A DNA stretch of 64,000 nt, taken from NCBI RefSeq assembly GCF_900111495.1, contig NZ_FOIU01000005.1, forward strand, positions 1 through 64,000, written 5' to 3'. How positions within the stretch are numbered: position 1 is the stretch's first letter; every line of letters begins with the position of its first letter. This DNA is from Chryseobacterium wanjuense (GTDB lineage Bacteria; Bacteroidota; Bacteroidia; Flavobacteriales; Weeksellaceae). The translations under genes were made by a program, and so were the position numbers. Below the pieces are notes generated by a model. The model made no database searches. It had not been told where the DNA came from and saw only the letters and a list, made by a program, of their open reading frames with translations. Below, in pieces: positions 41,306-49,782 of the stretch.

Positions 41306-43591
41306 ATGAAAAAAATCTCTTTAATTTCTCTTGGTATTTTAGCATCCCTGCAATTTGTAAATGCACAGAATATTTCTTCAAAAAAATGGACGGATCTGTT
41401 TTCGTACAACAACGTTCTTGCCATGAAAGAAGATAATGGAAGACTCATTGCAGCCGCAGAAAACGGAATATTCTATTATACAGTATCAACAGGTGAAATT
41501 ACGAAGCTGTCGAAAGCCAACGGCTTACATGAAGTGAAAATTTCAGCCTTCGATTATAACCCGCAGACAAAGATCGGGCTGGTTGGTTACCAGAACGGTG
41601 CTTTGGACGTTATTGCACCGGACGGAGTTACGTATGTCGTAGACATTCCGATCGCAACAGGATATAATGGAAGTAAAAAAATTAATCATATTTCGATTAC
41701 AGGAGATCTTGCGGTGATTTCTGTAGGATATGGTGTTTCTATTTTTGACCTTAAAAAGAAAGAATTTAAAGACTCTGCTTTTTTCTTATCCGGAGGAACG
41801 TATGAGGCCAGCAACGAAGCAACAATTTTTGGCAATAAAGTGTATGCTGTATCCAATACAGGATTTAAAAGCCATGAAATGAACGTTACTTTCCCTGTGT
41901 ATTCAACATGGACTGTTGAGATGGCTGGTTCATATAATCATATTGATTCTGAAGGTATTTTAAGTTTCTCATCACCGACTACAGGTTATCTGTACAACGG
42001 AGGAGTACCGGTACCGCTTTCACAGGCATTTACAAATGTTCATGATGTAGTGGTTAATTCCAACAACATTATCGTTACCGATCAGAACAGGGTTTATACA
42101 TTCAATACCAATGGAAATTTCACCAATACCGTAACGTTTGGAGAAGAGTGCAATACCGCGACTACTGTGGGAAGCAGCGTTTATGGCGGAACCATTTTAT
42201 CAGGAATAAAAAATGAAAGCAACAATTCTTTCAAGCCGGATGGTCCTTATTTTAATTATGCTTATAAAATAAGTTTATTCGGTGAAAACCAACTTTTGGT
42301 ATCAAGTGGAGGAAGAGAAAACAGATTCAACACTCCTATTAATAACCTAAGAAATCCCGGCTTCTATTATTTCAACGGAATGGAATGGATCTATCCTTCC
42401 TACTTTATAGGAAATACAACAAGATTTAATATTCTGGACGTTGTCTCAGATCCCGTAAATCCTGATGATATATTCTTTACAAATTATAACAACTCTACTG
42501 GACGTGGTATTTATAAAATGAAATACAATTCCGGAAGTAAAGATTTTACATTCACCAAAAATTATGATTTAGGAACTTCAGACTTTTATACAAGACGTCC
42601 TGTAGGTCTTACTTTTGATGATTCAAATAATTTATTTACATCTATAGCCTTTTCCGGAGAAGGTGCTGCTCAGGGACCTTTAACAGCCGTTGGTGCTTAT
42701 GACAGGGCAACCGATACTTTTCTTATAAAGAATACAACTATTTCAGGTGGTGCTGCTCAAAAACCTTTGTATTATGAGGGCTTATTGTGGATGCCTCTAC
42801 CCAGGGTAAGTAGCTTTCTGGCATACGACTATAAAAAAACCATCAATACATCTGATGATACGGAATATATCTTGAATCAATCCAATGGTTTTGCATCAAA
42901 CTCCAATGGAACAGTTTCCGTAGCCGTAGATAAATCCGGTGATGCATGGATAGGATCAGATGCCGGTTTAAGGATTTTACCTAATGCTGCTTCAGAAATT
43001 AAAACTCCTTCAACGGCTACTGTAGAACCCATCATTATCGAACAAAACGGTTTGGGTGAAGAGCTTTTCAGAGATTCACAGATCCTTCAGATCGAAGTAG
43101 ATGCAGGTGATCACAAATGGGTTTCTGTAGATGGTGGTGGTGTGTATTACCTTTCTCCGGACGGACAGCAGACCATTAAACATTTTACCAAAGAAAATTC
43201 ACCGTTACCGACTAATAGCATTACAGACATTAAAGTAGACAGAAAAACCGGAAAAGTTTATTTTGTTTCCTACGACGGAATTGTAACCTATCAGGGTGAT
43301 GTTGCAGATGTGACATCCGATTTCGGAAATGTTGTGGTATATCCGAATCCTGTCGTTTATACTCAGTTTAAAGGAAAAGTTACCATTAAAGGTTTAGCGG
43401 AAATTACCAATATCAGAATTGCCGACGCAGCTGGAAACGTAGTACATTCAGCGGTGGCAAGAGGTGGATATTACGAATGGGATCTTAATAATCAAAGAGG
43501 CGTAAGAGTGGCTTCAGGAGTATATTTTGTACTTATGACAAACGAAGACGGCTCAGATAAAGCTACTGCAAAGATAGCTGTGGTTAATTAA
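41306..43591 (+). CDS. porZ: T9SS attachment-complex protein PorZ
   Basis: PorZ acts with the sortase PorU at the cell surface, where the T9SS sorting domain is cut and the cargo joined to lipopolysaccharide. The 761-residue protein has a signal peptide (LGILASLQFVNAQ), the typical start KKWTDLFSYNNVLAMKEDNG, two beta-propellers and a C-terminal CTD-like domain (VVYPNPVVYTQFKGKV, then GVRVASGVYFVLMTNEDG). It starts 3 bp after the phosphoesterase and overlaps recO (TAATG). porZ beside recO matches what I recall from other flavobacteria. Confidence 0.93.
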   Translation: MKKISLISLGILASLQFVNAQNISSKKWTDLFSYNNVLAMKEDNGRLIAAAENGIFYYTVSTGEITKLSKANGLHEVKISAFDYNPQTKIGLVGYQNGALDVIAPDGVTYVVDIPIATGYNGSKKINHISITGDLAVISVGYGVSIFDLKKKEFKDSAFFLSGGTYEASNEATIFGNKVYAVSNTGFKSHEMNVTFPVYSTWTVEMAGSYNHIDSEGILSFSSPTTGYLYNGGVPVPLSQAFTNVHDVVVNSNNIIVTDQNRVYTFNTNGNFTNTVTFGEECNTATTVGSSVYGGTILSGIKNESNNSFKPDGPYFNYAYKISLFGENQLLVSSGGRENRFNTPINNLRNPGFYYFNGMEWIYPSYFIGNTTRFNILDVVSDPVNPDDIFFTNYNNSTGRGIYKMKYNSGSKDFTFTKNYDLGTSDFYTRRPVGLTFDDSNNLFTSIAFSGEGAAQGPLTAVGAYDRATDTFLIKNTTISGGAAQKPLYYEGLLWMPLPRVSSFLAYDYKKTINTSDDTEYILNQSNGFASNSNGTVSVAVDKSGDAWIGSDAGLRILPNAASEIKTPSTATVEPIIIEQNGLGEELFRDSQILQIEVDAGDHKWVSVDGGGVYYLSPDGQQTIKHFTKENSPLPTNSITDIKVDRKTGKVYFVSYDGIVTYQGDVADVTSDFGNVVVYPNPVVYTQFKGKVTIKGLAEITNIRIADAAGNVVHSAVARGGYYEWDLNNQRGVRVASGVYFVLMTNEDGSDKATAKIAVVN

Positions 43592-44277
43592 TGAATTCAC
43601 AAAACGGATTTTTATTATCATACATAAAGTACGGAGAGAATGATGCGGTTTTGCATTGTTTTACAGAGGAAGATGGCTTTCAGTCTTATTTTTTAAAGGG
43701 AATCTACGCCAAAAGAAATAAGAAAAAAGCCCTGCTTCTGCCATTGAGTAAGTTTAATTTTTCTTTAAATCCTTTAAAAGGCAACGGAATACAGACCATT
43801 TCAAAATTTGAACTGGTAAAAAGCAACGATATTTACATGGATATTAAATGTAACTCGGTTGTTTTCTTTATTTCAGATTTTTTAAATCAAAACTTAAAGC
43901 ACGAAAATAAAAATCCTACTATTTTCTTTTGTTTAGAAGAATTTATTGACGAATTAGAACATCAAAATTATCAGTCGCATTTAGTTTTTTTAATTAAAAT
44001 TTTAAAAATTCAGGGCGTTGCGCCTTTGCTTAATGAAGGAAATTTCCTCGATCCGGAAACCGGAACTTTTTCGCAAGAACTCACACATCAGCTATTCAGT
44101 GAAGACATCTCAACCATCTGGAAAGCCATTCTGTATGCGGAAAATCCGTATGTGATAAAAGTACATTCCACTTTCAGGAAAGATTTTCTGGATAGTGTTC
44201 TGGTGTATTATCATTATCATATTACAGATTTCAAAACGCCGACTTCCCTAGAAGTCATTCAACAAATATTTGAATAA
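43591..44277 (+). CDS. recO: DNA repair protein RecO
   Basis: RecO works with RecF/RecR to load RecA on gapped DNA. The 228-residue protein starts MNSQNGFLLSYIKYGENDAV, an OB-fold N-terminal domain (SYFLKGIYAKRNKKKALLLP), followed by a helical domain (HLVFLIKILKIQGVAPLL). The zinc-binding cysteines found in some RecO proteins are absent, as is usual in flavobacteria. Its ATG overlaps the porZ stop. Confidence 0.9.
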   Translation: MNSQNGFLLSYIKYGENDAVLHCFTEEDGFQSYFLKGIYAKRNKKKALLLPLSKFNFSLNPLKGNGIQTISKFELVKSNDIYMDIKCNSVVFFISDFLNQNLKHENKNPTIFFCLEEFIDELEHQNYQSHLVFLIKILKIQGVAPLLNEGNFLDPETGTFSQELTHQLFSEDISTIWKAILYAENPYVIKVHSTFRKDFLDSVLVYYHYHITDFKTPTSLEVIQQIFE

Positions 44278-44305
44278 ATCTTAAAAAATTGTTCAGCAAC
44301 GCACA

Positions 44306-44334
44306 CTTTGTCAAAGTTTAAAACTTTGACAAAG
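44306..44334. repeat. Perfect 14-bp palindromic element
   Basis: CTTTGTCAAAGTTT, one A, then its exact complement, between convergent recO and the GH63 gene. It may act as a transcription barrier, but there is no T-run. It is probably a dispersed element. Confidence 0.55.
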
Positions 44335-44394
44335 TTCATTTTCAGCAAAAAATTTCATTTCTCTCAAACTTTCAGAAAAAAATAACCATCCCAA

Positions 44395-44450
44395 TTTCCA
44401 CCCCGAATCCCGAATCCCGAACCCCAAAACCTCGAAGCCCGCACCTCGCA
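44395..44450. repeat. Short direct repeats CCCGAAT/CCCGAAC and CTCG runs
   Basis: CCCGAATCCCGAATCCCGAA followed by CCTCGAAGCCCGCACCTCG. A similar ATCTCGAAACCCGAATCTC lies at 33788-33806 before recG. These look like dispersed simple repeats near gene ends. Confidence 0.45.
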
Positions 44451-47105
44451 TCACTTCGCATCATCCGGCATTTCCGTTTCCGATTCTGCAATTTCCTTTT
44501 TCGAAAATCTTGGCATGAGGATTTTTGCAATCAGTCCCGTCCATCCCGTTTGGTGGGAGGCTCCTACTCCACGGCCATTGTCTCCGTGAAAATATTCGTA
44601 AAATAAAATATAATCCTTAAAATCCGGATCCGTCTGAAATCTTGGATATTGACCGTTGACAGGGCGGTTTCCGTTTTCATCTTTTAAAAATATTTTGGAT
44701 AATCTTTTGCTTAATTCATCTGCAATTTGATCAAGATTCAGGAAATTCCCACTTCCAGTCGGATATTCAACCAGAAAATCCGGACTGTAATAAAAAAAGA
44801 ACCGCTGTAAACTTTCAATAATTAAAAAATTGACCGGAAACCAAATCGGACCGCGCCAATTGCTGTTTCCCCCAAAAAGTCCACTATCACTTTCTGCAGG
44901 AGTATATTTTACGATATAATCGGTGCCGTTTAATTTTAAAGTATAGGGATTTTCTTCATACTCTTTCGATAAAGCGCGAACGCCGAACTCGCCTAAAAAC
45001 TCATCAGGATTCAGCATTCTGTGAAGCAGTCTTTTCAAGCGATGCCCCCGCAACAGGGAAAGTAAATGCTTAGAATCCTGACCTTTTACTTCCCAGTGGG
45101 AAACCAAAGCAGCTAATTCAGGCTTATTTTCCAATACCCATTCCATTCGTTTTTTAAAATTTGGGAGATTTTCAATCATTTCATCATCAATCACCTCAAC
45201 CGCAAACATCGGAATCAGACCAACAACCGTTCTCATTCTCAAATACATATGATTCCCATCACTGGAAGCCAGCGCATCGTAGAAAAATTCGTCTTCTTCA
45301 TCCCAAAGACTGAAATGCTCATCACCCATATTGTCGAGAGAATTGGCTATGTAGAGGAAATGCTCAAAAAATTTCATTGCCATTTCTTCGTAAACACTGT
45401 TGTAAAGGGCTAATTCCAGAGCAATTCTCATCATATTCAGGGCAAACATGGCCATCCAGCTTGTACCGTCGGACTGTTCGAGGTGTTCTCCGTTCGGAAG
45501 CGGTAAATTCCGGTCAAAAACCCCAATATTGTCGAGCCCAAGAAATCCGCCTTCGAAAATATTGTTTCCGTTGCTGTCTTTTTTGTTGACCCACCAGGTA
45601 AAATTCATCAACAGCTTTTGAAAAGCACTTTCCAGAAACTCTAAATCTGGCTCGCCTTTTAAATATTCATCAATTTTAAAAACCCTAAAAACCGCCCAGG
45701 CATGAACGGGAGGATTCACATCACTGAAATTCCATTCGTAGGCCGGAAGCTGTCCGTTCGGATGCATATACCATTCGAAAAGGAACAATTTGAGCTGATG
45801 TTTGGCAAAATCAGGATCAATTATGGAAAAACTTATCGTGTGAAAAGCCAGATCCCAGGTTGCATACCAAGGATATTCCCATTTATCGGGCATGGAAACA
45901 ATATGTTCATTATTGAGATGTTTCCATTCAAAATTCCGGATTTTTTGGCGGGATTTGGGTGGGGTAATTTCTGCAGGGTCACCTTTCAGCCATTTTTCGA
46001 CGTTGTAATGATAGAACATTTTGTTCCAGAGCATTCCTGCGAAAGCCTGTCTCTGAACGAGTTTTTCATCCTCTGTTTTTATTCCTTTCTGGACTTCAGC
46101 ATAAAATTCGTCTGCTTCCTTTTGTCTTGATTCAAAAATGTCATTGAAATCGTCAAATGGCTTTTTTAGCTCTTTATCAGAAATTCTGAATTCAAATATT
46201 TTTGTTTCTTTTGATTTAAATTTTTCATTAATAAAAAATGAAGCTTTTGTTCCGAAATCTTTCGGATTAACGGACTGAGAATTTCCATTGACTGCAAAAT
46301 CATTGATCCCGTCTTTGGTATATTTTGATTTATTCGGACATTGATAAAGCCTCTCATTATTGGTTTCATTGTCACAGAAAAGAACTTTCACAGATTGTTT
46401 TGCATAAACATTTTTGATTTCCAAATCTTTATGATTTACTTTTATGGAAGTTGCTTCCTCGGATGTCATTTGGGGTTTGTAATCGTCGTATCCCCAGTTC
46501 CATGTATTTCTGAACCAAACTGTCGGTAAAATGACTAGCGGGGCTTCATTTTCGGATTTGTTGATGATGGTAAGCTTTACCAAAATATCATTCTGGCTTT
46601 CTTTGGCGTATTCAATAAAAATGTCGAAATATTCATTCTCGTCAAAAATTCCGGTGTCGAGCAATTCATATTCCGCTTCTTCTTTGGTTCTTGTGGCATT
46701 TACCGTTAATAAATCTTCATAGGGAAAAGCATTTTGCGGATACTTATACAACATTTTCATGTAAGAATGAGTAGGTGTAGAATCCAGGTAATAGAAATAT
46801 TCTTTTACATCTTCCCCGTGATTTCCCTGTCCGTTTGTGAGGCCAAAGAATCGTTCTTTCACCATTTTATCCTTTTTATTCCAAAAACCGACGGAAAAAA
46901 CCAACTTCTGGAAGTCATCACAGATTCCGCAGATTCCTTCCTCTCCCCAACGATAGGTTTTCGCTTCGGCTGTGTCGTGAGTCGTGTAATTCCATGCATC
47001 GCCATCTGCGCTGTAGTCTTCGCGTACCACTCCCCATTCGCGGTTGCTGACATAAGGTCCCCATTTTTTCCAGGAAATATCGGATAGTCTTTCTTTTTCT
47101 TTCAT
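44451..47105 (-). CDS. Glucosidase of the GH63 (MGH1-like) family
   Basis: The 884-residue protein starts MKEKERLSDISWKKWGPYVS. It has an N-terminal beta-sandwich, then an (alpha/alpha)6 barrel with YPWYATWDLAFHT, PPVHAWAVFR, GGFLGLDNIGVFDR, EQSDGTSWMA, and near the end WRGPIWFPVNFLI and HQTGWTGLI. This is the bacterial GH63-like pattern. No signal peptide is visible, so it is cytoplasmic. I start at ATG 47105; the longer open frame upstream covers repeat-like sequence. The substrate is probably an alpha-glucoside. Confidence 0.88.
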   Translation of the reverse strand: MKEKERLSDISWKKWGPYVSNREWGVVREDYSADGDAWNYTTHDTAEAKTYRWGEEGICGICDDFQKLVFSVGFWNKKDKMVKERFFGLTNGQGNHGEDVKEYFYYLDSTPTHSYMKMLYKYPQNAFPYEDLLTVNATRTKEEAEYELLDTGIFDENEYFDIFIEYAKESQNDILVKLTIINKSENEAPLVILPTVWFRNTWNWGYDDYKPQMTSEEATSIKVNHKDLEIKNVYAKQSVKVLFCDNETNNERLYQCPNKSKYTKDGINDFAVNGNSQSVNPKDFGTKASFFINEKFKSKETKIFEFRISDKELKKPFDDFNDIFESRQKEADEFYAEVQKGIKTEDEKLVQRQAFAGMLWNKMFYHYNVEKWLKGDPAEITPPKSRQKIRNFEWKHLNNEHIVSMPDKWEYPWYATWDLAFHTISFSIIDPDFAKHQLKLFLFEWYMHPNGQLPAYEWNFSDVNPPVHAWAVFRVFKIDEYLKGEPDLEFLESAFQKLLMNFTWWVNKKDSNGNNIFEGGFLGLDNIGVFDRNLPLPNGEHLEQSDGTSWMAMFALNMMRIALELALYNSVYEEMAMKFFEHFLYIANSLDNMGDEHFSLWDEEDEFFYDALASSDGNHMYLRMRTVVGLIPMFAVEVIDDEMIENLPNFKKRMEWVLENKPELAALVSHWEVKGQDSKHLLSLLRGHRLKRLLHRMLNPDEFLGEFGVRALSKEYEENPYTLKLNGTDYIVKYTPAESDSGLFGGNSNWRGPIWFPVNFLIIESLQRFFFYYSPDFLVEYPTGSGNFLNLDQIADELSKRLSKIFLKDENGNRPVNGQYPRFQTDPDFKDYILFYEYFHGDNGRGVGASHQTGWTGLIAKILMPRFSKKEIAESETEMPDDAK

Positions 47106-47241
47106 ACTATTTTTGTTGTGAATTTGCGTTGCAAGCCAATTTTGCTGCGCAAGTGAATGGTGAATTTTAAATTCTATTACTATTGACAAGTGAAACGAAT
47201 TGACAATTGACAAGTGACTTTTCAAGCGACTGCTATTTCTA

Positions 47242-47352
47242 TGATGCCTATTCGCGCCCCGGATTGAACGGCCTGTCTGAGCTCTTTTTGTAAGCCCCGG
47301 CAAAAGCAAGGCACAAAAAAGCGAGTAGTGAAAGCCGGAAATGTGCGCCCAA
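47242..47352. repeat. Dispersed GC-richer intergenic element
   Basis: A hairpin-like stretch with CTCTTTTTGT and ACAAAAAAGCGAG around a GCC/GGC core, flanked by CGCGCCCCGGATTGAACG. I recall similar units in Chryseobacterium intergenic DNA. It begins right after the SDR stop. Confidence 0.5.
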
Positions 47353-47355
47353 AAA

Positions 47356-48165
47356 CTACCCTCCCGTGGAAAAACTCTCGAAAGTCGTCATTCCGCCGTC
47401 TACGAAAATACTCGCTCCGGTAATATAATCCGACAGATCGCTCGCCAGGAAAACCGCCAGATTTCCGATATCCTGCGGCTGCCCGATTCTGTTGTAGGGA
47501 ATTAAGGTAAGAAGAGAATTCAGTGCTTGCGGAGTATTCCACGCATTGGTATTGATCGGCGTCTGAATCGCTCCCGGACAAATAGAATTGACCCGGATTT
47601 TATCTGCTCCGTATTCCTGCGCCAAAGTCTGCATCAGCATTCTGATCGCCCCTTTGCTCGCCGCATAATTGGCGTGACCCGCCCAGGGAATAATCTCATG
47701 AACCGAACTGATATGAATGATTTTTCCGCAGGCAACCGAACGTGAAGTATCGATTCCGCGTCGTAGGAATTCTTTGATCGCTTCTCTGGCGCACAAAAAT
47801 TGCCCGGTAAGATTGACTCCGATCACAGCGTTCCACTGATCCAAAGTCATTTCCGTAAATTTTGCATCTTTCTGAATTCCGGCATTGTTGACCAGAATAT
47901 CCACCGTCCCAAATTCGGAAACTACCTCCTGAAACATCTTCACGACCTGATCTTCTTTGGAAACATCGCATTGGTAGGTGATTCCTTTTCCTCCGGCATC
48001 AGTAATTTCCTTTAGAACAGCATTTGCTTCATCCGTAGATCGTTCCGAAGAGTGATTCACAATGACAACAGCTCCCGCCGAAGCCAGTGATTTTGCTATG
48101 CCTGAACCAATTCCGCTGGAGGCTCCTGTGACCACAGCAACCTGATTTTGAAGTGATATTTCCAT
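47356..48165 (-). CDS. SDR oxidoreductase (glucose 1-dehydrogenase-like)
   Basis: The 269-residue short-chain dehydrogenase shows the cofactor loop VTGASSGIGSGIA, NNAG, the catalytic Ser in IHISSVHEI and the Y-x-x-x-K motif in YAASKGAIRM, then SICPGAIQTPI. The pattern NHSSERSTDEAN after strand 2 suggests NADP or NAD acceptance as in glucose 1-dehydrogenases. It lies upstream of the GH63 glucosidase in the same direction, so it may oxidise glucose released by it (inference). It has its own promoter. Confidence 0.9.
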   Translation of the reverse strand: MEISLQNQVAVVTGASSGIGSGIAKSLASAGAVVIVNHSSERSTDEANAVLKEITDAGGKGITYQCDVSKEDQVVKMFQEVVSEFGTVDILVNNAGIQKDAKFTEMTLDQWNAVIGVNLTGQFLCAREAIKEFLRRGIDTSRSVACGKIIHISSVHEIIPWAGHANYAASKGAIRMLMQTLAQEYGADKIRVNSICPGAIQTPINTNAWNTPQALNSLLTLIPYNRIGQPQDIGNLAVFLASDLSDYITGASIFVDGGMTTFESFSTGG

Positions 48166-48186
48166 GTTTTATTATTTGATGTTACT

Positions 48187-48214
48187 CAAAGTTAGCTGAA
48201 AGTATCACGCCAAA
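48187..48214 (-). promoter_or_regulatory. Promoter of the SDR gene
   Basis: The minus strand has TTTG (48214-48211) then TAACTTTG (48194-48187), spacer 16 bp, 22 bp before the ATG. Confidence 0.5.
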
Positions 48215-48295
48215 CATGAAAATTTTGATTAAAAATTTCTTAAAGTTTGATAATTATTAAGTTTTGGCTAAAGCCGTTTTGAGTTTTATTAAATA

Positions 48296-48313
48296 AACGG
48301 GCTAAAGCCCGTT
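48296..48313. repeat. Short hairpin AACGGGCT/AGCCCGTT
   Basis: An 8-bp perfect stem with a two-base centre, preceded by a related GGCTAAAGCC at 48267-48276. It is possibly an end-of-transcript hairpin for the GNAT gene ending at 48336, or a dispersed unit. Confidence 0.45.
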
Positions 48314-48335
48314 CCTATTGAATCTGAATTCTGTT

Positions 48336-48809
48336 TTACAGTTTTTTGAACATCAAATATTGCGGTCCGCTTCGGCCGATTCTGGTTTTTCCATCGTAAT
48401 GGTAACCTGTTTTTACATACAATTCGTACGCAGAAATGTTATTTTGATTAACAGCCAATACAATCTCATCACAATCTTTGAAATGTTTTCTGATAAAATC
48501 ATCGATCTGCAGCATTGCTTCTTTTCCGATTCCTTTTCCCTGTAGTGCGGGATTTACAGACAATGATCTCAGCAATGTGGAATTGGGATTATCCGTTAGA
48601 TCCAGCTTGTCTTCCCCGAAATCAAGCACAAAAAATCCGGCTGGTTTTTCGTCATTAAAAATGGTAATGGGGAATTCCAGATCAGTGTTTCGTTCTTTTA
48701 TTCTTGCCAGTGCAAATTTTGCAGGTGAAGTGTATTGCAACTGTAGTTCATCCAAAGTATAATTTACTTCAGGAAAATCTTCTTCATTAAAAAATTTTAG
48801 GCTAACCAT
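48336..48809 (-). CDS. GNAT family N-acetyltransferase
   Basis: The 157-residue protein contains LSVNPALQGKGIGKEAMLQI (acetyl-CoA binding motif A, about residues 85-104) and LAVNQNNISAYELYVKTGY (motif B), ending GRSGPQYLMFKKL. It is a typical small GNAT; the substrate is unknown. It follows the DUF1684 gene by 3 bp in the same direction, so the two are probably one operon. Confidence 0.9.
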   Translation of the reverse strand: MVSLKFFNEEDFPEVNYTLDELQLQYTSPAKFALARIKERNTDLEFPITIFNDEKPAGFFVLDFGEDKLDLTDNPNSTLLRSLSVNPALQGKGIGKEAMLQIDDFIRKHFKDCDEIVLAVNQNNISAYELYVKTGYHYDGKTRIGRSGPQYLMFKKL

Positions 48810-48812
48810 AGA

Positions 48813-49430
48813 TTAATGATGATAAATATCTTCATACATTACTCCTGCGCGAATTTCAACCGGTAATTTATTCTCATCCGGAACGATCGGGCAATTGTAA
48901 TCGTAGGCGTTGTAAGCACAATAAGGCTGGTAAGATTTATTAAAATCCAGAATGATCATATTTCCTTTCGGAATCGTAAGATCCATATATTTTCCACCGC
49001 CGTAGGTTTCTTTTTCGTTGGTCGCATCACGGAAAGGCAGGAAAAGATAATTCCTGTATTTTTCCTGTTTGATTAAATCTAAACTTTGATATAATGTAAG
49101 TGTGTAAGATTTTCCGTCAATTTTAAATATTGCTTTACCATATTCTCTATAAGATTTTGTTTTCCCGGAAGATGTCGGAAGATCAAACGGTTCAGCGTTT
49201 TCTGTTCGGACAAATTTTGCGGTGATTCTGTATTTTGAATTAAACGGAAAAAACGGATGCTCTTTAAATTTTGTAAAATTATCTCCTCGAAGTGGTGTTT
49301 CTTTAGGATTCAAATATTCGGCATTGAGCTCTTTCTGGAATTTTTTCACCTCCATTTCTTCTTTTGAAATCTTTTTCTGTGAAAAGAACAGCAAAGGCAT
49401 TAAAACCAATATCAGAATATATTTCTTCAT
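48813..49430 (-). CDS. DUF1684 family secreted protein
   Basis: The 205-residue protein has a signal peptide (ILILVLMPLLFFSQ) and the DUF1684 core: YREYGKAIFKIDGKSYTLTL, then KYMDLTIPKGNMIILDFNKS, and QPYCAYNAYDYNCPIVPDEN with conserved Tyr, Cys and Pro. No reaction is known for the family. It is probably periplasmic. It is first gene of a two-gene unit with the GNAT. Confidence 0.85.
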   Translation of the reverse strand: MKKYILILVLMPLLFFSQKKISKEEMEVKKFQKELNAEYLNPKETPLRGDNFTKFKEHPFFPFNSKYRITAKFVRTENAEPFDLPTSSGKTKSYREYGKAIFKIDGKSYTLTLYQSLDLIKQEKYRNYLFLPFRDATNEKETYGGGKYMDLTIPKGNMIILDFNKSYQPYCAYNAYDYNCPIVPDENKLPVEIRAGVMYEDIYHH

Positions 49431-49782
49431 GAATTTATTTTAAAATAAAAATTAAAGCTATGAATTTTTAATTTTATCTGTGTTAAAAAATGTTTACAAA
49501 AAATTGTTGCTTGTTTTTAATACAAAGTCCGCAAGGATTTTTGAACTGTTTGTGGATATCTTTCGTCGGAAAGGCTGAACTACGTTCGTAAACCTTCACT
49601 TTATACTCAGCAAATGAAACATCCTATAAATATTTTCTTTATTTAATTAAAATTAGATAAATTTTAAAACGAAAACTAAAAACTTGATGATGGAAAAATA
49701 TAAATAATCACAATTAAGTTTAAATACTATTAAAGTCCTGTTTTCTAGCATATTTTTTGGACATCTTGAGCAAATTTCATCA
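49431..49782. other. Intergenic region with a coding-like remnant
   Basis: These 352 bp hold no intact gene. The minus strand at 49483-49623 is open for 46 codons without a start and reads like protein, so it is listed separately. TATTTTTTGG near 49750 may be the promoter of the GMC gene. Confidence 0.45.
49483..49623 (-). pseudogene. Possible gene fragment or repeat-borne coding remnant
   Basis: Between two stops, 46 codons read AEYKVKVYERSSAFPTKDIH, then KQFKNPCGLCIKNKQQFF and a TAA. There is no start codon. The composition is protein-like and differs from the surrounding AT-rich DNA. I cannot name the parent family; it may be a dispersed element. Confidence 0.35.

Noticed and set aside
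46734..47087. A 117-codon plus-strand frame inside the GH63 gene
   Set aside because: It is antisense to well-conserved glucosidase sequence and has no recognisable features of its own.
47222..47581. A 119-codon minus-strand frame overlapping the SDR end
   Set aside because: It covers repeat sequence and the SDR C-terminus in another frame.
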